Assembly (NCBI RefSeq): GCF_900111015.1 | Contig: NZ_FOFS01000006.1 | Location: 1 to 64,000 of the forward strand | Source: Solimonas aquatica | GTDB taxonomy: Bacteria > Pseudomonadota > Gammaproteobacteria > Nevskiales > Nevskiaceae | Direction of reading: 5' to 3' | DNA length: 64,000 nucleotides | Shown here: piece after piece, positions 8,546 through 17,132 of the stretch | How the letters are laid out: each line of letters opens with the position of its first letter | How positions within the stretch are numbered: the stretch's first letter is position 1 | Translations under genes and position numbers: made by a program | The notes under the pieces: model-generated | The model's input: the letters and a program-made list of their open reading frames with translations, nothing else | Databases searched by the model: none | What the model was told of the DNA's origin: nothing

Positions 8546-10792
8546 ATGCCCGGCTCACCCTCCATCATGCCCTCCGCCGTCGGCAGCCGCAGCCTGCCCC
8601 GCGCCCATCCACGGCCCGGCGTCGAGACCCGCAAGGCCTTGTGCGCGAGCTGCGACATCGCCTGCAGCGTGGTGACCGAGGTGCAGAAGGGCCGCGTCAC
8701 CCGCGTGCGCTCCTCGGACAATCCGCTGTTCAAGGACAACATCTGCGTCAAGGGCATCACCGCGCCCAAGAACTTCGCCAACCCCGAGCGCGTGCTGTAT
8801 CCGCAAAGGCGCGTCGGCGAACGCGGCTCCGGGCAATGGCAGCGCGTGAGCTGGGAAGAGGCGATGGCCGACATCGGCGCGCGCCTCAAGACCATCATCG
8901 CGCAGCACGGGCCGGAAGCCTGGGCCGTGTCCACCAGCCAGTGGAACACCGGCACCGATCACGGCCTGGGCCGCCGCATCATGAATCACATCGGCTCTCC
9001 CAACTGGATCAGCGGCGTGGCGCTGTGCGCCGGCAATACCGCGGCGGTCAATCGCCTGACCTACGGCTGGTTCCCCTGGCCGGATTACGACAACACCCAT
9101 TGCATCGTGCTGTTCGGCCACAACCCGGGCCGGAACTCCTGGGTGCCGATCTACAACCAGATCCAGCGCGTCAAGGCGCGCGGCGGCAAGCTGATCGTGC
9201 TCGACCCGCGCAAGAGCGAGTGCGCGGCGATGGCCGATCTGTGGCTGCCGCTGAAGGTGGGCACCGACACCGCGATGATGATGGGCTGGCTCAAGGTGAT
9301 CCTGGACGAGCGGCTCTACGATGAGGACTTCGTGGCGCGCTGGACCATCGGCTTCGAGGACCTGCGCCGCCGCGTCGATGAGTTTCCGCTGTCGCGCGTG
9401 GCGCAGATCACCGGCGTGTCGGCGGAGCTGATCGCCAAGGCCGCGCGCCTGTACGCCTCGCAAGGCCCTTCGGTGATTCCCTGGACACCGATCACCGATC
9501 AGCAGCGCAACAGCACCTCGGGCATCCGCCTGCACAGCATCCTGCGCGCGGTCTGCGGCTACCTGGACGTGCCGGGCGGCGAGGCCCTGATGGGCTTTCA
9601 TCCGGACATCGTGCCGGAGTCGGCCGTCGAGATGCACGAGGTCTTGCCGGAGGCGCAGAAGGCCAAGCAGCTGGGCGCGGATCAGCATCCGGTCTTCACC
9701 TATCGCGGCCAGGCCGCGTTGCGCGAGCCCCTGAGGCGGGTCTGGGGCCATGAGTACGCCAACCAGGCCACCGGCTGCTACATGGCCAATCCCTCGGCGG
9801 TGTTCCGCGCCATGGCCGGACAGGGGCCGTACCCGGTCAAGGCGCTGTTCTCCATCGGCAACAACACCCTGCTCGGCTTTGCCAACATGCCGCTGATTCT
9901 CAAGGCGCTGCTGAACCAGGAGCTGATCGTGGTGCAGGAGCACGTGATGACGCCCACCGCGCAGCTGGCCGACTACGTGCTGCCCGGCGACTCCTGGCTG
10001 GAGCGGCCCTGGATGTTCGATGGCTATGGCTGGCTGTCCCTCTACAAGCCCTCGCAGAAATCCATGGAGCCGCCCGGCGAGTGCAAGAGCACCTTCGAGT
10101 TCTGGAAGCTCGTCGCCGGCGCGCTGGACCGTCCGGAGCTGGTGCCCTGGCCGACGCTGGAGGCCTTCTACGACTGGCGGCTCAAGGGTCTGGGCGTGGC
10201 CTTCGAGACCTTTGCCAGCGTCTACGAGGTGCACGCCGACAAGCTGGAATTCCGCAAGTACGAGAAGACCGGTTTCGCCACGCCCAGCGGCAAGGTGGAA
10301 CTGCGCTCCTCGATTCTGGAAAGCCTGGGCTTCGATCCCCTGCCCTACTGGCGCGAGGACCCGCCGCCCGATCCCGAGTATCCGCTGATGATGTTCACCG
10401 GCGTGCGCGAGGCCGAGTACTTCCAGACCGGCGGCCGCCACGTGCCGGAGCTGCGCGCGCGCAAGCCCGAGCCGCAGCTGTTCATCAGCCCCGCCACCGC
10501 CCGCGCGCAGGAGCTGCAGGAAGGCCAGTGGGTGGTGGTGGAGACGCGCACCGGGCGCGTCGACATCCAGGTCAGCATCCGCGACACCATGCCCGACAAT
10601 CTGGTGCGCATCCCGCACGGCTGGTGGAAGCCGGAAACCGCGCAGGGCCTGGGCACGCTGTCCGGCGCCCTGCAGTACGCCGACGCGCAGCTGTGCGGCG
10701 ACGAGGGCGATTACCTCGATCACGAGCAAGGCATTCCGCATCTCAAGGGCCTGCCCTGCCGCATCGTGAAGAAGCCGGAGGCGCTGGCATGA
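8546..10792 (+). CDS. Acetylene hydratase-like Mo/W-bis-MGD enzyme (DMSO reductase superfamily)
   Basis: A 748-residue cytoplasmic-looking enzyme with no Tat signal. The N-terminal [4Fe-4S] motif uses C33, C36, C40 and C67; Asp37 directly follows C36 and Lys69 lies two residues after C67, as Asp13 and Lys48 do in acetylene hydratase of Pelobacter acetylenicus. C161 matches the tungsten-ligand Cys141; W199 and W313 match Trp179 and Trp293 at identical spacing (+38, +152). The equivalents of Ile113 and Ile142 are Trp133 and Ala162, so the substrate pocket differs. Known members hydrate acetylene or transfer hydroxyl groups without net redox change. The ATG at 8546 has AGGAA 5 bases upstream; a GTG at 8513 is an alternative. 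Residue numbers of the reference enzyme are from memory. Confidence 0.85.
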   Translation: MPGSPSIMPSAVGSRSLPRAHPRPGVETRKALCASCDIACSVVTEVQKGRVTRVRSSDNPLFKDNICVKGITAPKNFANPERVLYPQRRVGERGSGQWQRVSWEEAMADIGARLKTIIAQHGPEAWAVSTSQWNTGTDHGLGRRIMNHIGSPNWISGVALCAGNTAAVNRLTYGWFPWPDYDNTHCIVLFGHNPGRNSWVPIYNQIQRVKARGGKLIVLDPRKSECAAMADLWLPLKVGTDTAMMMGWLKVILDERLYDEDFVARWTIGFEDLRRRVDEFPLSRVAQITGVSAELIAKAARLYASQGPSVIPWTPITDQQRNSTSGIRLHSILRAVCGYLDVPGGEALMGFHPDIVPESAVEMHEVLPEAQKAKQLGADQHPVFTYRGQAALREPLRRVWGHEYANQATGCYMANPSAVFRAMAGQGPYPVKALFSIGNNTLLGFANMPLILKALLNQELIVVQEHVMTPTAQLADYVLPGDSWLERPWMFDGYGWLSLYKPSQKSMEPPGECKSTFEFWKLVAGALDRPELVPWPTLEAFYDWRLKGLGVAFETFASVYEVHADKLEFRKYEKTGFATPSGKVELRSSILESLGFDPLPYWREDPPPDPEYPLMMFTGVREAEYFQTGGRHVPELRARKPEPQLFISPATARAQELQEGQWVVVETRTGRVDIQVSIRDTMPDNLVRIPHGWWKPETAQGLGTLSGALQYADAQLCGDEGDYLDHEQGIPHLKGLPCRIVKKPEALA

Positions 10793-10995
10793 AGCCCTAC
10801 TACCGGCGCGAGGCCATGGCCAAGATCGCCTTTGCGCTGGCCAAGAAGGCCTCGCGCAACCAGACCTGGTTCGACCGCCTGGCGCGCCGCATCCTGGAGC
10901 GCGTGCTGCACTTCAACTTCGATCTCGACGAGATGGTGATCGCCGACCAGGGCTACGATCCCGACGAGCTGACGCGTTACCAGAAAGGCCTGTAG
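10789..10995 (+). CDS. Small basic protein of unknown function in the Mo/W enzyme-carboxylase cluster
   Basis: A 68-residue protein whose ATG overlaps the TGA of the Mo/W enzyme gene (ATGA), indicating translational coupling. It begins MKPYYRREAMAKIAFALAKK, contains a basic amphipathic stretch and ends with an acidic segment (NFDLDEMVIADQGYDPDEL). I do not recognise a family. The coupling suggests an accessory or small subunit of the Mo/W enzyme, or a link to the carboxylase. A 100-base gap with a new ribosome-binding site separates it from the gamma-type subunit gene. Confidence 0.7.
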   Translation: MKPYYRREAMAKIAFALAKKASRNQTWFDRLARRILERVLHFNFDLDEMVIADQGYDPDELTRYQKGL

Positions 10996-11095
10996 GCAGG
11001 CCGCCTGCCGCCGACTCTCCTTCCGGGTGGTGCCAGCGCCCCGGCGCACTGCCAAGCTCTCCTGGTGTCGTCACCAGAACAAGGAGGAGCCCGCC

Positions 11096-11524
11096 ATGCG
11101 AGTGCTGATCACCGAAAACCTGCGCATCGACCTGGACAGCGAGCTGTGGGAATGCCGCCACTGCGGCAAGGCGCTGATCTCGGCGCGCGAGAACTACAAG
11201 CGCGGCCTGCTGGTCTACAACCGCGATCCGCGCGAGATTCACAAGCCGCTGCTGGACCCGGCGAAGTACGCGCTCACCTACTCGCCCAATCCCGACTGGT
11301 GCCGCATTCTCGAATACTACTGCCCGCGCTGCGGCAGCATGATCGAGACCGAATACCTGCCGCCCGGCCATCCGCCGGTGCATGACATCCAGCTCGACAT
11401 CGATGCGCTCAAGGCGCAGTGGCGGGACCGTGCCGAAGTCCGCGAGCACGCGCCCGGCGCCGATGCCGGCCTGGACAAGCTGCTGAGCCAGCGCGCCGTG
11501 CACGCGCGCACGCACTCGCACTGA
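11096..11524 (+). CDS. Acetone carboxylase gamma subunit-like protein
   Basis: A 142-residue protein with two CxxC pairs (C20/C23 in WECRHCGKAL and C76/C79 in YYCPRCGSM), expected to bind zinc as in the gamma subunit of acetone carboxylase (family Acetone_carb_G, about 140-170 residues). The block YKRGLLVYNRDPREIHKPL is also typical. In known complexes gamma joins the HyuA-like and HyuB-like subunits to carboxylate ketones with ATP. I choose this ATG because AAGGAGGA lies just upstream; the frame is open to 11027. The next gene starts 13 bases downstream. Confidence 0.82.
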   Translation: MRVLITENLRIDLDSELWECRHCGKALISARENYKRGLLVYNRDPREIHKPLLDPAKYALTYSPNPDWCRILEYYCPRCGSMIETEYLPPGHPPVHDIQLDIDALKAQWRDRAEVREHAPGADAGLDKLLSQRAVHARTHSH

Positions 11525-11537
11525 ACGGGAGGCGGCC

Positions 11538-13673
11538 ATGAAACGCGTCTCCGTGGACATCGGCGGCACCTTCACCGACTGCTTCGTGGCCTGGGACGGC
11601 CGCTGCATCGAGAGCAAGGCGCTGACCACGCATCACAATCTGGCCCTGGGCTTCAACGAGGCGCTGCGCAATGCCTGCGCGGAACTGGCCCTGAGCGAAT
11701 ACGAGCTGCTCTCGCAGGTGGACTCGGTGCGCTACGCCACCACCCTGGGCACCAATGCCCTGATCCAGCGCAAGGGCCCGCGCCTGGGCCTGCTCACCAC
11801 CGCCGGCTTTCGCGCCTCGGTGCCGCTGGCACGCGCCAAGGGTTATGGCGTGGGCCTGCCGCATGCGCAGCAGATGGACGTGCCCAATGCGCAGCGGCCC
11901 GAGCCCATCGTGCCCTTGCCGATGATCGTGGAAGTGCGCGAGCGCATCGACTACGCAGGCCAGGTGGTGATGGCTCTGGACGAGGAACAGCTGCGCGAAG
12001 CGCTGCGCACGCTGGTGGACAAGGGCGCGGAAACCCTGGTGGTGGTGCTGGCCAATTCCGTGGTCAATCCCGCGCACGAGCTGCGCATCCGCGAGATCTT
12101 TCTCGACGAATACCCCGGCCACATGCTCGGCGCCATTCCCATGCTGCTCTCGCACCAGGTGGCCGGCCGCAAGGGCGAGTACGTGCGCGCCATGTCCACC
12201 ATCCTCGATGGCTTCCTGCATCAGGTGATGTACCACGGCCTGGGCACGCTGGAACTCAATCTGCGCGAGGCCGGCTATCGCAAGCCCATGCTGGTGAATC
12301 ACAACTCCGGCGGCATGGCGCAGCTCAATTCCACCGACGCGCTGCAGACCGTGCATTCCGGGCCGGTGTCCGGCATCGCCGCCGGCGAGCATCTGGCCCT
12401 GCAGGCGCAGCTGGGCAATATCGTCGCCACCGACATGGGCGGCACCAGCTTCGACATCGGCATCGTGGTGGAAGGCGGCGTCAAGCATTACGACTTTAAT
12501 CCGGTGATCGAGCGCTGGATGGTCAGCGTGCCCATGGTGCATCTGGTCACGCTCGGCGCCGGGGGCGGTTCGATCTGCAGCTACGACCGCATGTTCGGCA
12601 GCGTGCAGGTGGGGCCGGACAGCGCCGGCTCCGATCCGGGACCGGCCGCCTATGATCGCGGCGGCCTCAAGCCCACGGTCACCGATGCCGATCTGCTGCT
12701 GGGTTATCTGGACCCCGCGCATTACGCCGGCGGCCGCATCAAGCTCCATGCGCGGCGCGCACGCCAGGCCATCGAGGACGAACTGGCCGAGCCGCTGGAC
12801 GTGTCCGCGATCGAAGCCGCCAAGCGCATCAAGTCCACGGTCGACGCCAACATGGCCAATGGCATCGCCCGCGAGCTGCGCACGCGCGGCTACGAGCCCG
12901 AGCACTTCACCATCCTCGCCTACGGCGGCAACGGCCCCCTGCATGCCTGCGGCATCGCCCGCGCCCTGGGCGTGCGGCGCATCCTCGCGCCGCCGTTTGC
13001 CTCGGTGTTCTCGGCGGTGGGCGCCGGCAACATGAGCCAGCTGCACATCCACGAGAAGAGCTGCTGGACCACGCTGTTCGACGCCAGCCAGCAGCGCTTC
13101 TTCAGCGACTATGCGCAATTCAATGCCGTGGTCGAGGAGCTGGAGCAGCGCGGTCGCGACGACCTGTTGCGGCAGGGCTTCGCGGCGGAGCAGATCCGTT
13201 ATCGGCTGGAGCTGGACATGCGCTACGGCAATCAGCGCGTGGAAACCGCCGTGGTCACGTCACTCAATCGCCTCACCGAGCCCGAGCAGGTGCTGCAGCT
13301 GATCGAGCAGTTCCATGCCCGCTACGGCGAGCGCTTCGGCCAGGGCAGCCAGACCCCGGAAGCCGGCGTGCGCATCAACACCATCCGCGTCTGCGCCCAT
13401 GTCGAGCATCCCGGCATCGCCTTCGCCGACATCCGGCCGCAGGGCGAGCCGCTGCCGCCACCGCCGCCGCGCGCGCATCGCGACTGCCATTTCGTCGGCC
13501 ATGAAGGCGCGATCCGCACCGCGATCTACGACGAGGCGGCCTTGACGGTGGGCACGCAGATCGACGGGCCCGCCATCGTGGTCACGCGCGCCACCACTTA
13601 CCTGATCGAACCCGGCTGGCGTTATCGCGCTGCAGCGCAGAACGCCGTGTGGTTCACGCGTCTGGATCACTGA
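11538..13673 (+). CDS. HyuA-type subunit (hydantoinase/oxoprolinase, acetone carboxylase beta-like)
   Basis: A 711-residue ATP-dependent subunit of the hydantoinase A/oxoprolinase family. The start VDIGGTFTDCFVAWDG is the phosphate-binding motif of the actin-like ATPase fold; NSGGMAQL, HSGPVSGIAAG and ATDMGGTSFDIGIV are further conserved blocks. With a gamma-type gene before and a HyuB-type gene after, the set corresponds to acetone/acetophenone-type carboxylases rather than to a hydantoinase, which lacks a gamma subunit. It would activate bicarbonate or the enol of the ketone by phosphorylation. Ribosome-binding sequence GGGAGG precedes the ATG. Confidence 0.9.
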   Translation: MKRVSVDIGGTFTDCFVAWDGRCIESKALTTHHNLALGFNEALRNACAELALSEYELLSQVDSVRYATTLGTNALIQRKGPRLGLLTTAGFRASVPLARAKGYGVGLPHAQQMDVPNAQRPEPIVPLPMIVEVRERIDYAGQVVMALDEEQLREALRTLVDKGAETLVVVLANSVVNPAHELRIREIFLDEYPGHMLGAIPMLLSHQVAGRKGEYVRAMSTILDGFLHQVMYHGLGTLELNLREAGYRKPMLVNHNSGGMAQLNSTDALQTVHSGPVSGIAAGEHLALQAQLGNIVATDMGGTSFDIGIVVEGGVKHYDFNPVIERWMVSVPMVHLVTLGAGGGSICSYDRMFGSVQVGPDSAGSDPGPAAYDRGGLKPTVTDADLLLGYLDPAHYAGGRIKLHARRARQAIEDELAEPLDVSAIEAAKRIKSTVDANMANGIARELRTRGYEPEHFTILAYGGNGPLHACGIARALGVRRILAPPFASVFSAVGAGNMSQLHIHEKSCWTTLFDASQQRFFSDYAQFNAVVEELEQRGRDDLLRQGFAAEQIRYRLELDMRYGNQRVETAVVTSLNRLTEPEQVLQLIEQFHARYGERFGQGSQTPEAGVRINTIRVCAHVEHPGIAFADIRPQGEPLPPPPPRAHRDCHFVGHEGAIRTAIYDEAALTVGTQIDGPAIVVTRATTYLIEPGWRYRAAAQNAVWFTRLDH

Positions 13674-13687
13674 ACCGGAGTATCCGA

Positions 13688-15934
13688 ATGGACGACATCA
13701 CCCTCAGCGCGCGCCAGCAGGCCCTGCTCGACCGCTTCCTGCACGAGAACAAGCTGTTCTATGCGCCCGACCCTTCGATCATGGAGAACCATCGCATCGC
13801 GCCGCGCAGCGAACTCGAGGAACGCCTGCTCAGCCAGCCTCTGGACCGACAGAAGATCAACGAGCTGCGCGGCCTGATCGTGGCGGCGCTCGACGAAAGC
13901 CACACCATGATCGAGCAGATGGGCGCAGCGCCCGGCGCCAAGTGGGGCGATATGACCACCGCCATCTTCACCGCCGCCGGCGACCTGTCGATGATCGCGC
14001 CGCATGGCGTGGGCGGCTTTGCCGCCGCCGTGTTCTACCCGATCAAGTTCATCATCAAGCACTGGATTCCCGAGCCCACGGTCGGCGTGCGCGAGGGCGA
14101 TGGCTTCATCCACAACGATGCGCGCTACGGCGGCATCCACAACACCGATCAGTCGATGATGATGCCGGTGTTCTGGAAGGGCGAGATCGTGTGCTGGCTC
14201 TCGGCCACCATCCACGAAGGCGAGAACGGCGCCTGCGAACCCGGCGGCATGCCGGCGGCGGCGGAAAGCAAGTTCGATGAAGGTTTGAAGATGCCGCCGT
14301 TCAAGGTGGTGGAGAACTTCGAGCTGAAGCGCGATCTGGTCACCTTCCTGCAGAACTCGGTGCGCGACCCCAAGCTGCAGCTGGAAGACATGAAGGTGCG
14401 CCTGCACTCGGTGCTGCGCCTGCGCGAGCGCGTGCTCAAGATTCTGGAGGCCTTCGGACCCGAGGCCCTGGTCAGCACCCTGCGCGTGCACATCGAGGAC
14501 GTGGTGACGGAAGTGCGGCGGCGCATCGCCGAGCTGCCGGACGGCACCACGCGCACCGTGTCCTTCGCCGATTCCACGCTGCGCGAGAACGCCCTGCTCA
14601 AGCTCAACATGGCGATCACCGTGCAGGGCGAGAAGATGATCGTGGACATGCGCGGCAGCTCGCCGGAGCTGCTGAACCGCTCCATCAATGCCTGCCAGGC
14701 CTCGTTCAAGACCATGCTGTTCACCGGCTTCATGCAGAACATCTGGCCGGACCTGCCGTTCACCATGGCGGTGTTCACGCCTTTTGATTTCATCTTCGAC
14801 GAGAAGTCGCTGATCAACGGCTCCTTCGACACGCCGCAGGCCATGAGCCTGATTCCGCTGTTCAAGACCATGACCATCGCCTGCATTCCGATGGCCAAGT
14901 TCAACTACAGCCTGCCGCAGCGCTACACCGCGATGGTGGCGCCGCAGTACGACCAGCCGGCAACCCTGATCTACGGCGGCCTCACCCAGCACAGCGAATA
15001 CGTGGGCAACTTCTGCGCCGACATCAACGGCATGGGCCAGGGTGGACGCAGCCATCGCGACGGCGAGCATTCGGTGTCACCGCCGTTTGCCGCGCACTGC
15101 GATCTGGGCGAGATCGAGCTGATGGAGGAAGACCTGCCGATGGTGCGTCTGGGCGCCTTCACCCTGGCCCGGGATCGCGTCGGCTTCGGCAAGCAGCGCA
15201 GCGGCCTGGGCTACGAGCAGATCCACACCTATCGCAACTCGGGCCTCTGGGGCTTCATGACCGGCTGCTCGGGCTCGCTGTTCTGCTCGGCGCAGCCCCT
15301 GTTCGGCGGCTATGCCTCGCCCACCTATCCGCTGTGCAAGGTCAAGGGCGTGAACGTCTTCGAGTTCCTGGCGCAACAACCGGAAGCGCTGCCGCTGGAC
15401 ATCGTGCGCATCATGAACGAGCAGCCGATTCCCGGCGCCAGCTACTCCACGCACGACATGGGCATGACCTTCGAGCTGGCCGCGCCCGGCGAGCTGTACA
15501 TGATGTGTCAGGGCGCCGGCGGCGGTTACGGCGATGTGCTGCAGCGCGATCCGCAGCTGGTGATGAAGGATCTGGAGGAAGACCTGATCTCGGACGCCAC
15601 CGCGCGCGAAATCTACCAGGTGATCTACGACCCGGCCTCGCGCGTGGTGGACGAGGCGGCCACCGAGCGCGCACGCGCGGCCGAGCGGCAGGCCCGTCTG
15701 GCGCGCGGCAAGCCGTATGACGCCTTCCTGGCCGAATGGCAGACGCCGGCGCCGCCGGCGCATCTGCCCTTCTTCGGCTGCTGGGATGATGCGACCGTGG
15801 TCTACGGCGTGAGCATGGGGCAGCGCGTGAAGATGGACGGCAAGGCCCTGTCCAGCATGTTCATGCTCAATCCCAAGGACCTGCGCATCGCCGAACTCGA
15901 AGCGCAGCTCAAGGCGGCGCTGGCCAGACCTTGA
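13688..15934 (+). CDS. HyuB-type subunit (hydantoinase B/oxoprolinase, acetone carboxylase alpha-like)
   Basis: The large partner subunit, 748 residues. Typical blocks are WGDMTTAIFTAAGDL, the glycine- and histidine-rich GDGFIHNDARYGGIHNTDQS, and HEGENGACEPGG. In acetone carboxylase the corresponding subunit holds the metal site where carboxylation occurs. The start at 13688, 14 bases after the HyuA stop, follows CCGGAG; the frame is open to 13649 inside the previous gene, but that extension does not fit the family. The length is near that of acetone carboxylase alpha. Together the three subunit genes and the hydratase-like gene form one regulated cluster behind the MarR operator. Confidence 0.9.
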   Translation: MDDITLSARQQALLDRFLHENKLFYAPDPSIMENHRIAPRSELEERLLSQPLDRQKINELRGLIVAALDESHTMIEQMGAAPGAKWGDMTTAIFTAAGDLSMIAPHGVGGFAAAVFYPIKFIIKHWIPEPTVGVREGDGFIHNDARYGGIHNTDQSMMMPVFWKGEIVCWLSATIHEGENGACEPGGMPAAAESKFDEGLKMPPFKVVENFELKRDLVTFLQNSVRDPKLQLEDMKVRLHSVLRLRERVLKILEAFGPEALVSTLRVHIEDVVTEVRRRIAELPDGTTRTVSFADSTLRENALLKLNMAITVQGEKMIVDMRGSSPELLNRSINACQASFKTMLFTGFMQNIWPDLPFTMAVFTPFDFIFDEKSLINGSFDTPQAMSLIPLFKTMTIACIPMAKFNYSLPQRYTAMVAPQYDQPATLIYGGLTQHSEYVGNFCADINGMGQGGRSHRDGEHSVSPPFAAHCDLGEIELMEEDLPMVRLGAFTLARDRVGFGKQRSGLGYEQIHTYRNSGLWGFMTGCSGSLFCSAQPLFGGYASPTYPLCKVKGVNVFEFLAQQPEALPLDIVRIMNEQPIPGASYSTHDMGMTFELAAPGELYMMCQGAGGGYGDVLQRDPQLVMKDLEEDLISDATAREIYQVIYDPASRVVDEAATERARAAERQARLARGKPYDAFLAEWQTPAPPAHLPFFGCWDDATVVYGVSMGQRVKMDGKALSSMFMLNPKDLRIAELEAQLKAALARP

Positions 15935-15941
15935 AGAACGC

Positions 15942-16151
15942 TCAGCGGCCCGGCGGCTCCGCCTGCTGCGGGTCGCTGCGCTGCTTGCGGTACTCGTCGT
16001 AGCTGGGATGATTGGGATCGCACTGTGCATTGCCGGTGCGGTCCGTACAGCTTTTCTGGTACGCCGCCTCGTAGGCGGCGCGCTTGGCGGCCTCGCTGCT
16101 GCAGGCGGCCAGCGACAACAAGAGCACAAGGGCCAGCAAGGGCTTGGTCAT
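15942..16151 (-). CDS. Small lipoprotein of unknown function
   Basis: A 69-residue predicted lipoprotein. It starts MTKPLLALVLLLSLAACSS, with a lipobox (LAAC), and the mature part is charged with two further cysteines (KSCTDRTGNAQCDPNHP) that may form a disulfide. An upstream ATG at 16190 in frame exists, but GGGAGG lies just before the chosen ATG and the lipoprotein signal begins there. It is convergent with the HyuB-type gene (8 bases apart) and divergent from the sirtuin. Function unknown. Confidence 0.75.
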   Translation of the reverse strand: MTKPLLALVLLLSLAACSSEAAKRAAYEAAYQKSCTDRTGNAQCDPNHPSYDEYRKQRSDPQQAEPPGR

Positions 16152-16215
16152 GCGCGCCTCCCGGGCGTAATGAGGATCGGCTGCAAGCATAAGGGCGAGG
16201 GCCTAAGCTTGTCGC

Positions 16216-17037
16216 ATGTCCGCCCTGCAAGATTTCATCCACGGCCATCGCCGCCTGTTCCTGCTCACCGGTGCCGGCTGCAGCACCGGCTCCGGCATTC
16301 CCGATTATCGCGACGAGCAAGGCGCCTGGAAGCGCAGGCCGCCGGTGATGTATCAGGCCTTCGTGCACGAACTGCACACCCGCCAGCGCTACTGGGCGCG
16401 CAGCCTGGTGGGCTGGCAGCGCCTCGGCGGCGCGCAACCCAATGCCGTGCACCGCGCGCTGCAGCGGCTGGAACAGATGGAGCGGGTGGAACTGCTGCTG
16501 ACGCAGAACGTGGATGGTCTGCATCAGGCCGCCGGCAGCCGCCGCGTGCTGGATCTGCACGGTCGCATCGACACCGTGCGCTGCCTGCACTGCGGGCTGC
16601 GCCTGCCGCGTGCGCAGTGGCAGAGCCTGCTGCTGGAACACAACCCCTGCTGGCCGGATTACGCCGCCGAGGCCGCGCCCGATGGCGATGCCGATCTGGA
16701 GCTGGCCGACTTCGCCGCCTTCCAGGTGCCGGGCTGCCCGCAATGCGGCGGCCTGATCAAGCCCGATGTGGTGTTCTTCGGCGAGGCGGTGCCGCCGGCG
16801 CGGGTCACGCAGGCCCTGCAGGCCCTGGCGCAGGCCGATGCAGTGCTGGTGCTGGGCTCCTCGCTGATGGTGTATTCGGGCTTTCGCTTCGTGCGCCAGG
16901 CGCATGAGCGCGGACTGCCGATTGCGGCGGTGAATCTGGGCCGTACCCGTGCCGACGAACTCTTGCAGCTGAAGCTCCATCAGGCCTGCGGCGAGGCGCT
17001 GGCCTTTCTGCTGAAGGACGCGCAGGCAGCGCTGTAA
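16216..17037 (+). CDS. NAD-dependent protein deacylase, Sir2 family
   Basis: A sirtuin of 273 residues. Conserved segments in order are FLLTGAGCSTGSGIPDYRD (NAD binding), LLTQNVDGLHQAAGS, the catalytic histidine in LDLHGRID, zinc cysteines C-x2-C in RCLHCG and again in CPQCGG, then KPDVVFFGEAVP and VLGSSLMVYSGFRFV. It should remove acyl groups from lysines while consuming NAD. It appears monocistronic; the TonB receptor gene follows after 95 bases with its own regulatory inverted repeat. Confidence 0.94.
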   Translation: MSALQDFIHGHRRLFLLTGAGCSTGSGIPDYRDEQGAWKRRPPVMYQAFVHELHTRQRYWARSLVGWQRLGGAQPNAVHRALQRLEQMERVELLLTQNVDGLHQAAGSRRVLDLHGRIDTVRCLHCGLRLPRAQWQSLLLEHNPCWPDYAAEAAPDGDADLELADFAAFQVPGCPQCGGLIKPDVVFFGEAVPPARVTQALQALAQADAVLVLGSSLMVYSGFRFVRQAHERGLPIAAVNLGRTRADELLQLKLHQACGEALAFLLKDAQAAL

Positions 17038-17076
17038 CGGGCGCCATCCAATTGCGCGACTATCCTGCAGTTCTTA

Positions 17077-17097
17077 TGATGAATTTCATATTCATCA
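17077..17097. promoter_or_regulatory. Inverted repeat upstream of the TonB receptor, possible metal-responsive operator
   Basis: TGATGAAT and ATTCATCA form perfect 8-bp arms around a 5-base spacer, 36 bases before the receptor start codon. The size and AT content resemble Fur/Zur-type boxes, but the sequence is not a canonical Fur or Zur consensus. It is placed where a repressor would control receptor expression. Confidence 0.5.
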
Positions 17098-17132
17098 CAC
17101 AAAGAGCCCGGCGTCGGGCCGCAGGGGAATTC

